64,000 bases of DNA from Lactiplantibacillus pingfangensis (GTDB lineage Bacteria > Bacillota > Bacilli > Lactobacillales > Lactobacillaceae). A program made the position numbers and the translations under genes. Position 1 is the first letter of the stretch. Each line of letters starts with the position of its first letter. The notes beneath the pieces were generated by a model. That model was given only the letters and a program-made list of their open reading frames with translations, was not told the DNA's origin and made no database searches. Shown here in pieces: positions 45,706 through 55,050 of this stretch. The DNA lies in NCBI RefSeq assembly GCF_005404945.1, contig NZ_BJDG01000001.1, forward strand, positions 1 to 64,000, written 5' to 3'.

Positions 45706-47700
45706 ATGAAGACATATTTTCAGAGAATGGGCCAATCGCTAATGTTGCCGATTGCGACTTTACCAGCAGCGGCAATCTTAGTGGGGCTCGGTAACTATTT
45801 ACCAAAGGCGTGGATTTTATCACGTTTCATGATTAACGGTGGCGACGTGGTCTTAAATAACCTCGCGTTATTGTTCGCCGTTGGTCTGGCAATTGGCATG
45901 TCGGCGAATAAGGATGGCGCGGCGGCCATTGCCGGGGTTGTGGCTTACTTGGTGCCTACAACCATGTTGAGTCCGACCAATCCAATTGGGCTGACGAATT
46001 TACTTAATGTTAAAGCGAGTTCATTGAATGACGCTTTCAAGTACGTTGATCAGAATGTTTTGGTCGGTATTTGTGCCGGTTTAATTGCCGCGGCACTGTA
46101 CAATCGGTTTCATGAAGTTAAGTTGCCGATGGCGTTATCGTTTTTTAGTGGTAAACGCTTAGTGCCAATCATTGCGGCATTTGTGATGTTATTTTTCACG
46201 GCGGCAATGTACTTTGTTTGGCCGCTAGTTTATGGTGCAATGGTCGCATTTGCCACCAGTATTTCAAAACTGGGGTTCGTGGGCGCGGCATTGTACGGGT
46301 TCTTTAACCGGTTGTTGATTCCAACTGGTTTGCACCATGCCTTGAACTCAGTTTTCTGGTTTAACGTGGCTGGGATTAATGATATTGGCAATTTTTGGGC
46401 GAGCAAGGGTGTCAAAGGCGTCACTGGGATGTACGAAGCTGGCTTTTTCCCAATTATGATGTTCGGTCTGCCAGCTGGTGCTTATGCAATTTATCGCAAC
46501 GCCTTACCTGAAAATAAAAAGGAAACCGGGTCGTTGATGTTGGCCGGTGCCTTCGCGTCATTCTTTACTGGTGTGACTGAACCGCTTGAATTTTCATTCA
46601 TGTTTGTGGCTTGGCCACTGTATGTGTTACATGCAATTTTCATGGGCCTGTCGCTCGGTTTTGCAGCTTTGATGCACTGGACGGCAAGCTTTTCATTTAG
46701 CGGTGGCTTAGTTGATTATTTATTGAGTTTCCGGATGCCGTTGGCGAATAAGCCATACATGCTGCTCGTGCAAGGCTTAGTGATGGCTGCCATTTATTAC
46801 TTTGGTTTTGATTTTGCTATTAAAAAATTTGATTTAAAGACGCCTGGACGTGAAAAAGTTGCAGTGGCCGAAACCGCCGGCACAGCGATGGTTGCGGCAG
46901 ATGCGACGGATGATAAATTTATGCGCCAAGCCAAACAAATTTATGCCGCGATTGGTGGTCATGACAATATCAGCGTGATCAGTAACTGTACAACGCGCCT
47001 GCGATTACAGTTGAAGGATACTGGAAAAGTGGACCAACCAGCCGTGAAGGCCGCCGGTGTCCCTGGATTAAATATTCTGGACGTGCACAATATTCATATC
47101 GTTATCGGGACTGAAGTCCAATTTGTGGCCGAAGCATTACAGTCTTTATTTACCGGCAAAGTGGCGATGACAGCGCCAGACGCGGTTGAACCAACAACAT
47201 CGACTGCCGAGGTTGCTGATTCGGCGTCTGAGACTAGTCAAGTACCACTAACGACGGTGTTTGAAGCACCGGCAACCGGTCGGCTAATGCCAATCAGTGA
47301 CGTGGCCGATGAGACGTTTTCGCAGAAACTATTGGGGGATGGTTATGCGGTTGAGCCGACAACGCCCGAAATTGTTGCGCCAGTTAGTGGTGAAGTGACG
47401 AGCATTTTTCCGACAAAACACGCACTGGGTTTAAAAACGGCCTCAGGGTTAGAAATTTTATTACACATGGGGATTAATACGGTTGAAATGAACGGGACGC
47501 CATTCACGTTGCACGTGGCTAAAGGCGACCAGATTGCTGCTGGCACGGCGGTTGCAACCGTTGATTTAGATGCCATCAAGGCGGCTGGGAAAGCTACCAC
47601 GATGATGGTTGTCATTACCAATATGGCACAAGTTCATAACTTGACGTTAAACGCGTCGCAAACTGTGACTGCTGGTGAAATTATCGGTGCCGCTGAATAG
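45706..47700 (+). CDS. PTS transporter EIICBA, N-acetylglucosamine/glucose type
   Basis: A 664-residue permease that imports and phosphorylates a hexose. EIIC occupies about residues 1-385 with around ten membrane segments. EIIB follows (phosphorylated Cys in NCTTRLRL), then a Thr/Ser/Pro-rich linker and EIIA (His in LLHMGINTVEMNG). The EIIC segments TGLHHALNSVFWFNVAGIND, YEAGFFPIMMFGLPAG and TGVTEPLEFSF most resemble NagE-type rather than PtsG-type proteins. AGGGAG precedes the ATG. A TTGGTCTAT half-site about 95 bases upstream recalls GntR/NagR operators, but only one arm is clear. Confidence 0.88.
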   Translation: MKTYFQRMGQSLMLPIATLPAAAILVGLGNYLPKAWILSRFMINGGDVVLNNLALLFAVGLAIGMSANKDGAAAIAGVVAYLVPTTMLSPTNPIGLTNLLNVKASSLNDAFKYVDQNVLVGICAGLIAAALYNRFHEVKLPMALSFFSGKRLVPIIAAFVMLFFTAAMYFVWPLVYGAMVAFATSISKLGFVGAALYGFFNRLLIPTGLHHALNSVFWFNVAGINDIGNFWASKGVKGVTGMYEAGFFPIMMFGLPAGAYAIYRNALPENKKETGSLMLAGAFASFFTGVTEPLEFSFMFVAWPLYVLHAIFMGLSLGFAALMHWTASFSFSGGLVDYLLSFRMPLANKPYMLLVQGLVMAAIYYFGFDFAIKKFDLKTPGREKVAVAETAGTAMVAADATDDKFMRQAKQIYAAIGGHDNISVISNCTTRLRLQLKDTGKVDQPAVKAAGVPGLNILDVHNIHIVIGTEVQFVAEALQSLFTGKVAMTAPDAVEPTTSTAEVADSASETSQVPLTTVFEAPATGRLMPISDVADETFSQKLLGDGYAVEPTTPEIVAPVSGEVTSIFPTKHALGLKTASGLEILLHMGINTVEMNGTPFTLHVAKGDQIAAGTAVATVDLDAIKAAGKATTMMVVITNMAQVHNLTLNASQTVTAGEIIGAAE

Positions 47701-47788
47701 GTTTTTGAAATACTGAATCAGCGGGCAGGGGGAGTCTCCGTGTTTCGGATTCAACAATGTTATGGTGGTGTAAAATAAGTATCACTAA

Positions 47789-47848
47789 AAAAACATCAGC
47801 CGATCATGACTTGAGAAGTTTCTTCAAGCAATGATCGGCTGATGTTTT
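47789..47848. terminator. Bidirectional terminator after the PTS gene
   Basis: AAACATCAGCCGATCAT and its complement enclose a second small CTTGA/TCAAG stem, between convergent genes. Confidence 0.85.
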
Positions 47849-47881
47849 GGTTACTTTTTTCAAAACGGCCTAAAAATTAGT

Positions 47882-48262
47882 TTACTTATAATTACTGATT
47901 TCAATTAAGTTGTTGTCAGGATCACGGACATATAATGAGGTTAATTTACCGTGAGCGCCAGTTCGCTCAACCGGACCCGCAACGATATCAACGAAGTAAC
48001 TCTTTAGATGATGTTGAATCGCTTCAATCGGATCTTTGGCAATGAAGCACAAGTCGGCGCTACCCGGAGTGGGGGTGCCAGCAACGGGTTCATGTGGTTC
48101 ATCAACCACTTGAAAGTTGATTTTTTGTTTGCCGACCAAGACTGCTTGACGGTCACCGTCAAAGGTAATGATTGGTAAATCAAAGACTTCATGGTAAAAG
48201 CGCAAGGTACGCGGTAAATTGGTGACGGTTAAAACGATATGATCAATGTCACGAATATTCAC
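47882..48262 (-). CDS. VOC superfamily (glyoxalase/dioxygenase-like) protein
   Basis: A 126-residue vicinal-oxygen-chelate protein. The first beta-alpha-beta unit begins RDIDHIVLTVTNLPRTLRFY and the second contains the TSLYVRDPDNNLIEIS motif, whose Glu is a typical metal ligand. The family includes glyoxalase I, fosfomycin-resistance proteins and extradiol dioxygenases, and the role here is unknown. The start is GTG at 48262, with AAAGGA nine bases upstream. The open frame continues another 76 codons upstream, but that part has no start site and enters repeat A9. Confidence 0.85.
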   Translation of the reverse strand: MNIRDIDHIVLTVTNLPRTLRFYHEVFDLPIITFDGDRQAVLVGKQKINFQVVDEPHEPVAGTPTPGSADLCFIAKDPIEAIQHHLKSYFVDIVAGPVERTGAHGKLTSLYVRDPDNNLIEISNYK

Positions 48263-48414
48263 AAGCTCAAATCCTTTCAGAATAATTTCAAGGTTAAGTA
48301 TACCACGAGGCAAACTCGAATAGCGGTCGAAAATATTGTTAGCCAACGCTTTCGATTTGAATGAGCTGCATGGGTATCTGAAACGTATTTGGCTGGCGTC
48401 CTTTTTACTAACTA

Positions 48415-48600
48415 AGTGTTGAAAGACGAAAATTACTAATAAATACGGTCGTACCAGTACAGCGTTGCTTCCGGGCGTCACTGATTGCATCGGGCGTGAC
48501 CGTTTTCCGCGTTAGAATGTCGACAAAACCGGCCGATGCGACGCAACCATCACGAATGTTGCTAATATTGCGCTAGGCCCTGTCCAGTTCACTTTTTTAT
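48415..48600 (+). repeat. Family A element, degenerate copy A9
   Basis: The left flank GTTGAAAGACGAAAATTACTAATAAATAC matches the left ends of A1 and A8. The core starts at 48468, but about half of it is missing (GCATCGGGCGTGACCG runs into CGACAAAACCGGCCGATGCG). Confidence 0.7.
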
Positions 48601-48634
48601 AATTGTGGTCTTAATTTAAAACAGAGAATCCGCA

Positions 48635-48791
48635 TAGCCGTGAGGAGGTGTCGTTTGGGGCTCAGCCGTGGCATTTGACTTAGCGCGGTGGGCTTCCGAG
48701 GTTAGTCAAAAACCAGCTTTTGAGACCGCCCTTTGGCTCAAAACTGGTTCACAGCGTTCCAGCCCCAAACGACGCCCCCGGTAGGCGGGAA
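48635..48791 (+). repeat. Family C palindromic repeat, copy C3
   Basis: The outer stem GGTGTCGTTTGGGGCT pairs with AGCCCCAAACGACGCC, a third sequence variant that keeps pairing with C1 and C2 (one G-U). It lies about 120 bases upstream of a GNAT gene, like C1. The 3-prime flank shared by C1 and C2 is absent. Confidence 0.85.
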
Positions 48792-48912
48792 TAACCAGCT
48801 ATCCATTATTTAATTGACAAGTTGGAAAAAATGAAATTACTAACGCGTTCTGAATTTTGACAACGTCGACGATTCATAGTAAGGTATTAACTACTAAGAA
48901 GGAGGACTATTT

Positions 48913-49500
48913 GTGATAACGATTCGACCAGCTGATCAGGATGATGCGGGCCAGATAGCACCGCTAATTAATATGATCTTTGATGAAATGCAACTTGAGG
49001 AACTAGACGACATTCCAGAACCTGACTTAGAGCAGGCCATTACTGCAGCTTATCAGACACCAGCTTATTTGTCTGAGAAAGCAACAACGGTGGTGGCCGA
49101 GGCCGATGGTCAAGTGGTTGGGGTGGCATTTGGTTACCCCGACAAGAATGAAGATGCCGTAGACGACGTGTTAGCGCGGGTCACTGCGGGCAACGATGCG
49201 TTTGGTTCAGCGTTTGAAGCTGAAGCAGAGAGTTATGAACATGAATGGTACTTGGACTCAATTGCAGTTGATCCTAATTATCAGGGGCACGGTATTGGTG
49301 GTCGTTTATTAGCCGCCTTACCTAAGTATGCGCGTCAGGCCGGTCAAAAACGGATCGGTTTGAACGTGGATATGGCTAACCCTGGCGCCAAAAAGCTTTA
49401 TGATCGTCATGATTATGAAACCGTTGGGATTAAGCCAATTGGTGATCACATGTATTTTCATATGCAATATGAGTTGGATAAGGATTTAGTCATGGCATAG
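48913..49500 (+). CDS. GNAT family N-acetyltransferase (second)
   Basis: A 195-residue acetyltransferase. It starts ITIRPADQDDAGQIAPLI and has VVGVAFGYPD. The acetyl-CoA loop is LDSIAVDPNYQGHGIGGRLL, followed by LNVDMANPGAKKLYDRHDYE. Substrate unknown. The start is GTG with AAGGAGGA ten bases upstream. C3 lies upstream. It is unrelated in detail to the GNAT at 3083. Confidence 0.9.
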   Translation: MITIRPADQDDAGQIAPLINMIFDEMQLEELDDIPEPDLEQAITAAYQTPAYLSEKATTVVAEADGQVVGVAFGYPDKNEDAVDDVLARVTAGNDAFGSAFEAEAESYEHEWYLDSIAVDPNYQGHGIGGRLLAALPKYARQAGQKRIGLNVDMANPGAKKLYDRHDYETVGIKPIGDHMYFHMQYELDKDLVMA

Positions 49501-49520
49501 CGCCGCTAAACCTTACTTTG

Positions 49521-49550
49521 CAGGCCTCGTTAGTCAACGGGGCCTGTTTT
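49521..49550 (+). terminator. Terminator after the second GNAT gene
   Basis: CAGGCCTCGTTAGTCAACGGGGCCTG stem followed by four T. Confidence 0.7.
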
Positions 49551-49587
49551 GCAGAGTTAATTAATGAAAGCGTAGGATGAAAATAAA

Positions 49588-51141
49588 ATGGCGTTACTAG
49601 AAGTAAAAGATCTGTCGCAAAGTTTTGCCGATCGTAAGTTATACGAAGGCGCGAACTTTACCTTAGAACGGGCCGACCATATGGGCATTGTTGGCCAAAA
49701 TGGGGCCGGCAAGAGTACCTTAATTAAAATTTTAACCGGACAAATTTTACCTTTAGAAGGTGAAATTAAATGGCAACGGAACTTGCGGACGGGCTATTTG
49801 GATCAATACGCGGATATTCCAGCGGGGATGACCTTATATGCTTTTCTGAAAACGGCGTTCCAACGGCTCTATGACATGGATGCGAATATGCAACAATATT
49901 ACGCTGATTATGCTACCAGTATGGATGACGGCCTATTGGAACGGGCTGGCCGGATTCAAGAAACACTCGAAGCCAATAACTTCTATGATATTGAGACCGA
50001 GATGGAACGGGTGATTACCGGGCTAGGTCTTGATGAAATTGGCCGCGACCATGTTATTAGTGAAATGTCTGGTGGACAACGTTCTAAAATTATTTTGGCG
50101 AAATTATTGCTTGAAAATCCAGATGTGATTATTTTGGATGAACCGACAAACTATTTGGACACTGCGCACATTTCATGGTTGGAAGACTATTTGAATGGTT
50201 TCCGTGGGGCCGTGATGGTGATTTCCCATGATTATGACTTCTTGCAAAATGTCACGAATTGTATTTGTGATGTGGCTTTTGGCAAGATTATTAAGTATCG
50301 TGGTGATTTCAAGTCAGCAATGCGCCAAAAAGAAGCGCGTAAACAAGCACAATTAAAAGCCTTTGAAAAGCAACAAGTGGTGATTGATAAGGCTGAAAAG
50401 TTCATCCGCAAAAATAAGGCGGGTTCCAAGTCAACGATGGCGAAGTCGCGGGAAAAGATGCTCTCGCATTTGGACCGGGTCGATCCACCGAGTGAAAATA
50501 CCCATGCTAGTTTTGCCTTTCCATATTTGGATACTGGCTCACAAAATGCCTTAGCCGTAGTCAAACTTTCGGTAGGGTATGGCAAGCCGTTACTCGCACC
50601 AGTCACGTTCTCAATGACGAATGGCGAAAAGTTGGCCTTTAAAGGTTTTAACGGGGTTGGTAAGTCAACCTTGATCAAATCAATTTTAGGTGTGATTCCA
50701 GCATTGGGTGGCAAGTCAAACTTTTCACCATCGGCTAAAATCAATTACTTTAATCAAGATTTAGACTGGGATAATCCAGAATGGACGCCGTTACAGACGA
50801 TTCAAAACGACTATCCAACGATGTTACCGAAGACAATCCGAACGAAGTTGGCGAAGTGTGGGATCAATGCTGCTAATGCGATGAAACCAATGCACTTACT
50901 GAGTGGTGGCGAACAGACTAAAGTTAAGTTGGCTTTGTTGGAACTCATTCCAAGTAACTTCTTGATCATGGATGAACCAACTAATCATTTGGATGATGAA
51001 ACTAAGGAAGGGCTCAAGCAAGCCTTGCAGAGCTTCCAAGGTAATTTAATTCTTGTAAGCCATGAAAGTAGTTTTGTGGACGGTTGGGTCGATAAAGAAC
51101 TAAATGTTGAAAAATTAAGCCTGAAAGAACGTCAAGGTTAA
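49588..51141 (+). CDS. ABC-F family ATPase
   Basis: A 517-residue soluble protein with two ABC cassettes and no membrane domain, which is the ABC-F layout of ribosome-associated translation factors. First cassette: VGQNGAGKSTL, MSGGQRSK, VIILDEPTNYLD. Second: FNGVGKSTL, LSGGEQTKVK, FLIMDEPTNHLD. The charged linker (residues ~240-305, rich in Lys, Arg and Gln) is the P-site tRNA interaction motif region. The sequence is of the housekeeping YbiT/YkpA style rather than an antibiotic-resistance type, though that is a judgement by eye. It is monocistronic with its own terminator. Confidence 0.92.
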   Translation: MALLEVKDLSQSFADRKLYEGANFTLERADHMGIVGQNGAGKSTLIKILTGQILPLEGEIKWQRNLRTGYLDQYADIPAGMTLYAFLKTAFQRLYDMDANMQQYYADYATSMDDGLLERAGRIQETLEANNFYDIETEMERVITGLGLDEIGRDHVISEMSGGQRSKIILAKLLLENPDVIILDEPTNYLDTAHISWLEDYLNGFRGAVMVISHDYDFLQNVTNCICDVAFGKIIKYRGDFKSAMRQKEARKQAQLKAFEKQQVVIDKAEKFIRKNKAGSKSTMAKSREKMLSHLDRVDPPSENTHASFAFPYLDTGSQNALAVVKLSVGYGKPLLAPVTFSMTNGEKLAFKGFNGVGKSTLIKSILGVIPALGGKSNFSPSAKINYFNQDLDWDNPEWTPLQTIQNDYPTMLPKTIRTKLAKCGINAANAMKPMHLLSGGEQTKVKLALLELIPSNFLIMDEPTNHLDDETKEGLKQALQSFQGNLILVSHESSFVDGWVDKELNVEKLSLKERQG

Positions 51142-51149
51142 AGTTATGA

Positions 51150-51179
51150 GCGTCATCCAGTGATGGATGGCGTTTTTTC
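51150..51179 (+). terminator. Terminator of the ABC-F gene
   Basis: CGTCATCCAGTGATGGATGGCG stem followed by six T. Confidence 0.85.
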
Positions 51180-51223
51180 GTGTTATTATTTAAATTATGA
51201 TTGAAACCGAAAGCGGGAGTCCT

Positions 51224-51817
51224 ATGAACAAAGGAAGAGTTGAAGCTTTTACTGATGCGGTCATTGCGATTGTGATGACCATTATGGTGTTGGAATTTAA
51301 AATACCGGATCAGCCAACCTTTAAAGCGATGGCGGAAAATAGCAGTTACCTAGCAGCTTACCTGATTAGTTTCTTGTTTATCGGAGTCGCTTGGTATAAC
51401 CATCATTATATGTTGACGCTAACAAAGCATGTGACTAAACGGATCTATTGGTTGAATAATTTGTGGTTGTTGTCGATGTCGGTTTTACCAGTTGCGACTG
51501 CCTGGGCCGGGAAATTTATCACGAAACCACAGCCAGAATTATTTTATTTCATTATATTTTTGTTATGGGCATTGGCGTACATTGCCTTATCACACGCCAT
51601 TATCGTGGCAAATCAGGCCGATCATCCAGAAGTGAGTGCAAAAATTCGGCGGATGGTTGTGTATCGTCTCCATACGAGTTGGTGGTTCTGGATACTCAGT
51701 GTTGGCTTGGCAGCCATGATTGTGTTCGTCTGGCCACCGCTATCGTTAGTCTTCACGGTGATTGAATTGATCTTAATGGCGGTGCTCACGACGGCGGACA
51801 GTGATCGGGTCGCTTGA
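51224..51817 (+). CDS. TMEM175/DUF1211 family membrane protein (third)
   Basis: A 197-residue six-segment membrane protein starting MNKGRVEAFTDAVIAIVMTI. It is nearly colinear with the protein at 18166 (both have YLISFLFIGVAWYNHHYMLT, WAGKF and FVWPPLS), so the pair arose by duplication. It is more distant from the member at 14392. ATG 51224 is chosen, with GGGAG five bases upstream. Potassium-channel activity is inferred from the family, and mixed subunits between the two close paralogues are possible. Confidence 0.85.
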   Translation: MNKGRVEAFTDAVIAIVMTIMVLEFKIPDQPTFKAMAENSSYLAAYLISFLFIGVAWYNHHYMLTLTKHVTKRIYWLNNLWLLSMSVLPVATAWAGKFITKPQPELFYFIIFLLWALAYIALSHAIIVANQADHPEVSAKIRRMVVYRLHTSWWFWILSVGLAAMIVFVWPPLSLVFTVIELILMAVLTTADSDRVA

Positions 51818-51934
51818 GTTTACTGAAAAATTACAAAGGGTTTACCAAACCTCGATTGTGAATCAGTGCTAAGTTAGTGACAATGAAACTAGCTTGAAAA
51901 GCTTTGACTGATTTTCAAAAAGGGGTTAGGTCGG

Positions 51935-52168
51935 ATGGTACATTATTTTTTCACTAGCGTCATGTTAGTTATCTTCTTGATGGGGATGATTGTCCAATGG
52001 CGCTATCGGGGCTACTTGCAACTATTAGTGCTGGTGCATAGTGTTGAAATTAGTTTTATGGGAATTATCGGCTGGTACAGTTTTGGTGAACTCGTGTTAT
52101 TGCCATTATTGGGTCTCTGGCTACTAGGAACCCTCGCAATTTATGTGATGAATCAGTACGCTGACTAA
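51935..52168 (+). CDS. Small membrane protein of unknown function
   Basis: A 77-residue protein with two or three hydrophobic helices (FTSVMLVIFLMGMIV, LLVLVHSVEISFMGIIG, LVLLPLLGLWLLGTLAIYV). There is no recognisable family. AAAGGGGTT lies about 12 bases before the ATG and a tight terminator overlaps its stop, so it is probably genuine. Confidence 0.7.
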   Translation: MVHYFFTSVMLVIFLMGMIVQWRYRGYLQLLVLVHSVEISFMGIIGWYSFGELVLLPLLGLWLLGTLAIYVMNQYAD

Positions 52169-52203
52169 AAAAGTTTGGGCCATTTTAGGCTCAAACTTTT
52201 TTA
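52164..52203. terminator. Bidirectional terminator
   Basis: CTAAAAAAGTTTGGGCC...GGCTCAAACTTTTTTAG lies between convergent genes and includes both stop codons. Confidence 0.88.
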
Positions 52204-52665
52204 GTCAACGATATGGCTCGTATCATGGTCATCAGGTAACTTAAAGCCGCGATTAGGAACGCTCGTTGAGAAAACGATTTGGGTGCTTGTTTTCCCGAAG
52301 GTTTGCAGTTGATTGACAAAATCGTCCAATTCTTGCGTGGATTCAAAAATCACTTTCAAGATTTGAGAATATTCGCCGGTCACACAATCGCACTCCAAAA
52401 TATTTGGAATGCTTTCTACGAACGGGTAAAACCGTTCTTTTTGAGTTGGTTCGAGTTGCAGTTGAATATAGGCCTTAATCCGATAATTCAGCTTCTGATA
52501 GTTTAAGTTGGCTTGATAATCACGAATGATACCACTACTTTTTAGCCGAGAAATGCGAGCTGAGATTGCTGGCGATGAAATAAAGCATTGATCAGCCAAG
52601 GCTTTTAACGAGATACGAGCATCCGTCTGTAAGGCGTTCAGAATCTTCAAATCGGTTTTATCCAT
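52201..52665 (-). CDS. Lrp/AsnC family transcriptional regulator
   Basis: A 154-residue regulator. The helix-turn-helix is LDLKILNALQTDARIS-like at the start with FISSPAISARISRLKSSGII, followed by the RAM effector domain with CDCVTGEYSQILKV. Such proteins sense amino acids and often control amino acid transport or their own gene. ATG 52665 has AGGAGG ten bases upstream, and a longer in-frame reading adds 22 unsupported residues. No obvious target gene is adjacent. Confidence 0.9.
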   Translation of the reverse strand: MDKTDLKILNALQTDARISLKALADQCFISSPAISARISRLKSSGIIRDYQANLNYQKLNYRIKAYIQLQLEPTQKERFYPFVESIPNILECDCVTGEYSQILKVIFESTQELDDFVNQLQTFGKTSTQIVFSTSVPNRGFKLPDDHDTSHIVD

Positions 52666-52802
52666 AGCGCAAACGCCTCCTAAGTCATTAGTCATATGAT
52701 AGCATACTTTCACAGCAATTTTTAATCTCATGGCGTGGTTTCATCAGAAAGGATAACAACTTTACTGTTGATTATCATTGGGAGTAAAATACGATTATGA
52801 CA

Positions 52803-53197
52803 TAATAACTAAAGGTTGAAAGATCAAAATCGTTAGTAACTACTGCCACGTCAATAATTAGGGCATGAATATTAGTTGACATGACCGCTTCCAGTTGCCA
52901 CTGATAACATGCGGCCGTGGGACCGGGTCAAGCCTGAGGAACGTCTTGTCCCTCGCCCGTAACACTTGCACAAATCGCAAGTGTCCCGGACAGTCCGTGG
53001 CGTAACGCCGGCAAGAAACATGCCGACCCAACACTACCTTCACGGCCGATGCCATCAGCGGCGACTTCCAGCTAATTTAACTGTTTTTTAGGCTAGGTTT
53101 AGCGGAGGCATGCCGGAGCGGGATTACCACTAATTTGGAAGTTCCCGTTGCCTATATGACAGTGCTTGCGAGCCCTTTTAACCTTCAGATAATAACT
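52803..53197 (+). mobile_element. Long family A element, copy A8, without B (empty site)
   Basis: It matches A1 from TAATAACTAAAGGTTGAAAG at the left to ACCTTCAGATAATAACT at the right. The palindromic core is 52888-53073 (CGGCCGTG/CACGGCCG where A1 has CGGTCGTG/CACGACCG). At 53110/53111 it lacks B. Its right end stops about 18 bases before the ATG of the next gene. Confidence 0.78.
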
Positions 53198-53215
53198 AGA
53201 AAAGACGGTGATGAC

Positions 53216-54109
53216 ATGCAAACAGCAAGGGTGAGGGTTGCAGTTGCCACGGTATGGCGGCAACCTAAATTGCGGTCGATTGATCAACATGCCCTCGATT
53301 CACAAGGCTTGAGCGCCTGGGTTGGACAGATGACAGATGCTGACTCAATGGGTTTGGAACAAGAAAACTTGTGTGTGACGCAAGCACTGTTTAATGACCC
53401 CATTCTAATTGAACGACAGGTTGGTGGTTGGGTCTATGGCTATGTGGTGTCACAAAAGGATGCGCAACATCCGCAAGGCTATCCGGGCTGGCTGTGGGCA
53501 GCCCAATTATCGCTGGCGCCGTTACCAGTTCAAACTGGTGCGACAGTCGTGATTAGACGGCCATTTACGCCATTACTGCGCCCCGACGGCAGTACCATTT
53601 TCCAATTAAGCCTCGGGACAGAATTAGCGGTGATTTCCAGTAAAGCGCCGTTGTATGATCTAGTGCAAACGCCACTAGGTCCGGCGAAGGTGGCAAAACG
53701 TGCGACCCAGTTTGATTTTCCAACCGCAGATCTTACGGCAGGGGAGACCATGGTTAAATTAGGCGCAGAATTCTTGGATTTGCGGTATTTGTGGGGCGGC
53801 TTGAGTGCGTATGGGTTTGACTGTTCAGGCTTTGTTTGTGCGTTACATCGCTGCATTGGTGTCGAACTTGCCCGCGATGTCAGTGAGCAAGTCCTTAACG
53901 GCAGACCAGTAGAGGTCGCAGCTGTTCAGCCGGGCGACCTGTGTTTCTTTGCGCACGAACAAGGCAAGGGAGGCTTACATCATGTGGCATTGTACGCTGG
54001 TGACGGTTGGCTATTGCATTCGCCGACTCCGGGAAAGCACGTCACGTATTTACAATTGTCGGCGACGTATTTAAAAGATGAATTAGTACAGATTAGACGT
54101 AATTGGTAA
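53216..54109 (+). CDS. NlpC/P60 family cysteine peptidase (dipeptidyl-peptidase VI-like)
   Basis: A 297-residue peptidase. Residues 1-170 contain SH3b-like modules and the last ~120 form the NlpC/P60 domain. Catalytic Cys lies in GFDCSGFVCALHR, His in GGLHHVALY, and a third polar His in WLLHSP. There is no signal peptide, so it probably trims recycled muropeptides (gamma-D-Glu-diamino-acid bond) in the cytoplasm, as YkfC does. ATG 53216 is preferred by family start and the upstream repeat, although its ribosome binding site is weak. The next gene, a lipoprotein, follows after 26 bases. Confidence 0.87.
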   Translation: MQTARVRVAVATVWRQPKLRSIDQHALDSQGLSAWVGQMTDADSMGLEQENLCVTQALFNDPILIERQVGGWVYGYVVSQKDAQHPQGYPGWLWAAQLSLAPLPVQTGATVVIRRPFTPLLRPDGSTIFQLSLGTELAVISSKAPLYDLVQTPLGPAKVAKRATQFDFPTADLTAGETMVKLGAEFLDLRYLWGGLSAYGFDCSGFVCALHRCIGVELARDVSEQVLNGRPVEVAAVQPGDLCFFAHEQGKGGLHHVALYAGDGWLLHSPTPGKHVTYLQLSATYLKDELVQIRRNW

Positions 54110-54135
54110 AATAAGTTGAATGAGGCGAAACTAGC

Positions 54136-55008
54136 GTGCGAAAGTTTGGATTAGTGAAATGGTTATGTTTGGGATTATTAGTGGTTGTGGGCTTGGGTGG
54201 TTGTGCAAATCGGCAGTCGCACTCGAAGGCCACAAGCAGTTCAAGTGCAAAAAAGGTGCAACCGGCATGGGTGACTAGTCAAGAACCAACGTTTTATGTG
54301 CATGGTTTTCAAGGCAGCGCCAAGTCAACGAATACCTTGATTGCGCATGCTGAAAAAACGGCGCATGCACATAAAGTGATCGTGGCGACGGTTAGTGCCA
54401 CCGGGACGGTCACACTAAGCGGTAAGTGGGCTGCTAAAACGCGAAATCCGATTATTCAAGTGGTATTTGAAAATAATTTGGGCCAATACAATCAGCAGAG
54501 CGCTTGGCTGGCTTCAGTCATCACCGCAGTCAAAGCACAACATGCATTCAAAACGTATAATATTGTGGCGCATTCAGCCGGCTGCGTGGCAAGTGTGAAC
54601 ATGTTAATGACGCCGCAAGCCAGTAATTTTCCAAAAATTAAAAAATTGGTGACGATTGCTGGGCCATTCGACGGGGTCGTTGGCGAAGACGATGTTGCGA
54701 ACCAAAATTCATTACTGACGTCTGGTCGTCCCAAGTATGAACATGCGGCATATGAGTTGCTCGTGGCGAAGCGGCAGCACTTTCCGAAAGGGGTCAGCTT
54801 ACTTAACATTGTTGGTAACTTAGATGATGGCTCTAATTCGGACAGTTTAGTCACTAATGTTTCGGCCCGCTCGATTAAGTATTTGTTACGTGGTCGCAGC
54901 GTTGACTATACTGAAAAGGACTTTCACGGCGCGCAGGCCCAACACAGCAAGTTACACGAAAACGCTAAGGTGGCGCTGGCGGTCAATCGCTATTTATGGC
55001 ATCGATAA
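54136..55008 (+). CDS. DUF915 alpha/beta-hydrolase lipoprotein
   Basis: A 290-residue surface hydrolase. The signal peptide KWLCLGLLVVVGLGGCANRQ ends in the lipobox LGGC. It is followed by a Ser-rich linker and the DUF915 fold with FYVHGFQGSAKST (oxyanion region), the nucleophile elbow VAHSAGC and a C-terminal His in DFHGAQAQHSKLHEN. Substrate unknown. The start is GTG with GAGGCG upstream. It may be co-transcribed with the NlpC/P60 gene 26 bases upstream. Confidence 0.88.
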   Translation: MRKFGLVKWLCLGLLVVVGLGGCANRQSHSKATSSSSAKKVQPAWVTSQEPTFYVHGFQGSAKSTNTLIAHAEKTAHAHKVIVATVSATGTVTLSGKWAAKTRNPIIQVVFENNLGQYNQQSAWLASVITAVKAQHAFKTYNIVAHSAGCVASVNMLMTPQASNFPKIKKLVTIAGPFDGVVGEDDVANQNSLLTSGRPKYEHAAYELLVAKRQHFPKGVSLLNIVGNLDDGSNSDSLVTNVSARSIKYLLRGRSVDYTEKDFHGAQAQHSKLHENAKVALAVNRYLWHR

Positions 55009-55011
55009 ACG

Positions 55012-55050
55012 AAAAGACGCTGACTCATTTGTGGGCCAGCGTCTTTTTAT
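55012..55050. terminator. Bidirectional terminator after the DUF915 gene
   Basis: AAAAGACGCTGACTC...CCAGCGTCTTTTT. Its right arm overlaps the last codon of the small minus-strand gene. Confidence 0.8.

Larger units (their letters stand above)
48263..48912. other. Gene-free stretch with repeats A9 and C3
   Basis: It contains a degenerate A element (about 48415-48600) and C3 (48635-48791), then an AT-rich region with a likely promoter for the GNAT gene. No gene is supported. Confidence 0.6.

Noticed and set aside
48263-48490. Upstream extension of the VOC protein by 76 residues
   Set aside because: The extension has no suitable start, enters the degenerate A9 repeat, and the GTG at 48262 has a good ribosome binding site.
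53135-53215. A longer NlpC/P60 protein starting at 53135
   Set aside because: The added N-terminus is encoded by the end of repeat A8 and has no ribosome binding site. The family start fits 53216.
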